Assembly: GCA_905197955.1 (NCBI GenBank)
Contig: CAJKAR010000095.1
Coordinates: 1 to 5,053, forward strand
Reading direction: 5' to 3'
From: an uncultured Lentisphaeria bacterium
Lineage (GTDB): Bacteria > Verrucomicrobiota > Lentisphaeria > Victivallales > UBA1829
DNA length: 5,053 nucleotides
A program made the position numbers and the translations under genes. Below, one piece after another: positions 4,836 to 5,053 of the stretch (the stretch's first letter is position 1; each line of letters starts with the position of its first letter). The notes below the pieces were generated by a model. The model searched no databases. It was not told the DNA's origin and saw only the letters and a program-made list of their open reading frames with translations.

Positions 4836-5053
4836 ATGTATATTCTTCTCTCTACACCTGCGGCTTTCATACTTCTGGTCTACAGCATTTATAAATGGAT
4901 CATGCGTCAATCCGACCGTGAGAAAGAGTTCTGGATTGATCAGAAAGTATACGGACATCCCGTCTCGCTCAGGCTTTATGCGCTGATGAAAGCTGTTCTG
5001 TTCCTGATCGCCATCGGCGGAGTCATGCTGATTCTGGTTTCATTGGTATATGG
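4836..5053 (+). CDS. Small two-pass membrane protein, N-terminal part (3' end outside window)
   Basis: The frame is open from the ATG at 4836 to the window end, giving 72 complete codons. A first hydrophobic helix spans about residues 2-23 (ILLSTPAAFILLVYSIYKW). A charged loop follows (RQSDREKEFWIDQK, about 24-37) with a short segment to residue 48, then a second hydrophobic helix at about 49-72 (LMKAVLFLIAIGGVMLILVS). It is therefore an integral membrane protein, perhaps with both termini on the same side. No family is recognised; many plasmids and conjugative elements carry such small proteins. No Shine-Dalgarno lies just before the ATG; translation may depend on the hairpin-bridged site at 4785-4825. 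An in-frame TTG at 4827 is a less likely start. The gene begins 60 bases after the 102-aa gene and in its frame. Confidence 0.68.
   Translation, partial: MYILLSTPAAFILLVYSIYKWIMRQSDREKEFWIDQKVYGHPVSLRLYALMKAVLFLIAIGGVMLILVSLVY

Noticed and set aside
4158..4958. Long - strand reading frame (266 codons)
   Set aside because: It spans three well-supported, translationally coupled + strand genes and a hairpin, and its product is low-complexity and unrecognisable.
1..5053. CRISPR array, tRNA, rRNA, insertion sequence or transposase
   Set aside because: No regularly spaced direct repeats, cloverleaf-like sequence, terminal inverted repeats around a transposase, or rRNA-like segments were seen.

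Overview
The window reads as accessory DNA, most likely a plasmid, an integrated plasmid or a conjugative-type element in a bacterium. All supported genes lie on the + strand and are packed tightly, with start/stop overlaps and GGAGG-type ribosome binding sites. Base composition looks moderate, near or slightly above 50% GC by eye. The host cannot be named from this sequence. My weak leaning is an anaerobic Lentisphaerota/PVC-type or other non-proteobacterial gut or environmental lineage, from general codon flavour only.

Left block (1-1995): three overlapping genes of a PRTRC cassette (ParB-Related, ThiF-Related Cassette, typically plasmid-borne). They are the C-terminal part of a protein in the position of PRTRC protein F, then PRTRC protein B (an E2-like, UBC-fold family by published domain analysis), then the PRTRC ThiF-family protein (an E1-like adenylating enzyme). 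The E1-like and E2-like genes overlap by an ATGA. Together they look like the enzymatic half of a bacterial ubiquitin-like conjugation system. The ubiquitin-like protein (PRTRC C), the JAB-type protein (PRTRC A) and ParB are not in the window and would be expected upstream, if present.

Middle (1996-3210): a 120-base intergenic region with a consensus TATAAT, nested inverted repeats and repeated TGTTCGAAC-like half-sites. It leads into a full-length DNA polymerase sliding clamp gene (dnaN). A private clamp beside a PRTRC cassette suggests the element supplies part of its own replication or repair machinery.

Right block (3211-5053): after a hairpin come three translationally coupled genes of unknown function (168, 236 and about 102 aa), then the start of a small two-pass membrane protein that runs off the window. 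The first two unknown proteins share a 37-residue repeated helical module that I found by eye: three ungapped copies in the first protein, one clean copy plus a shortened one in the second. The membrane-protein gene has a strong Shine-Dalgarno separated from its ATG by a 34-nt hairpin, so that folding would bring the two to normal spacing.
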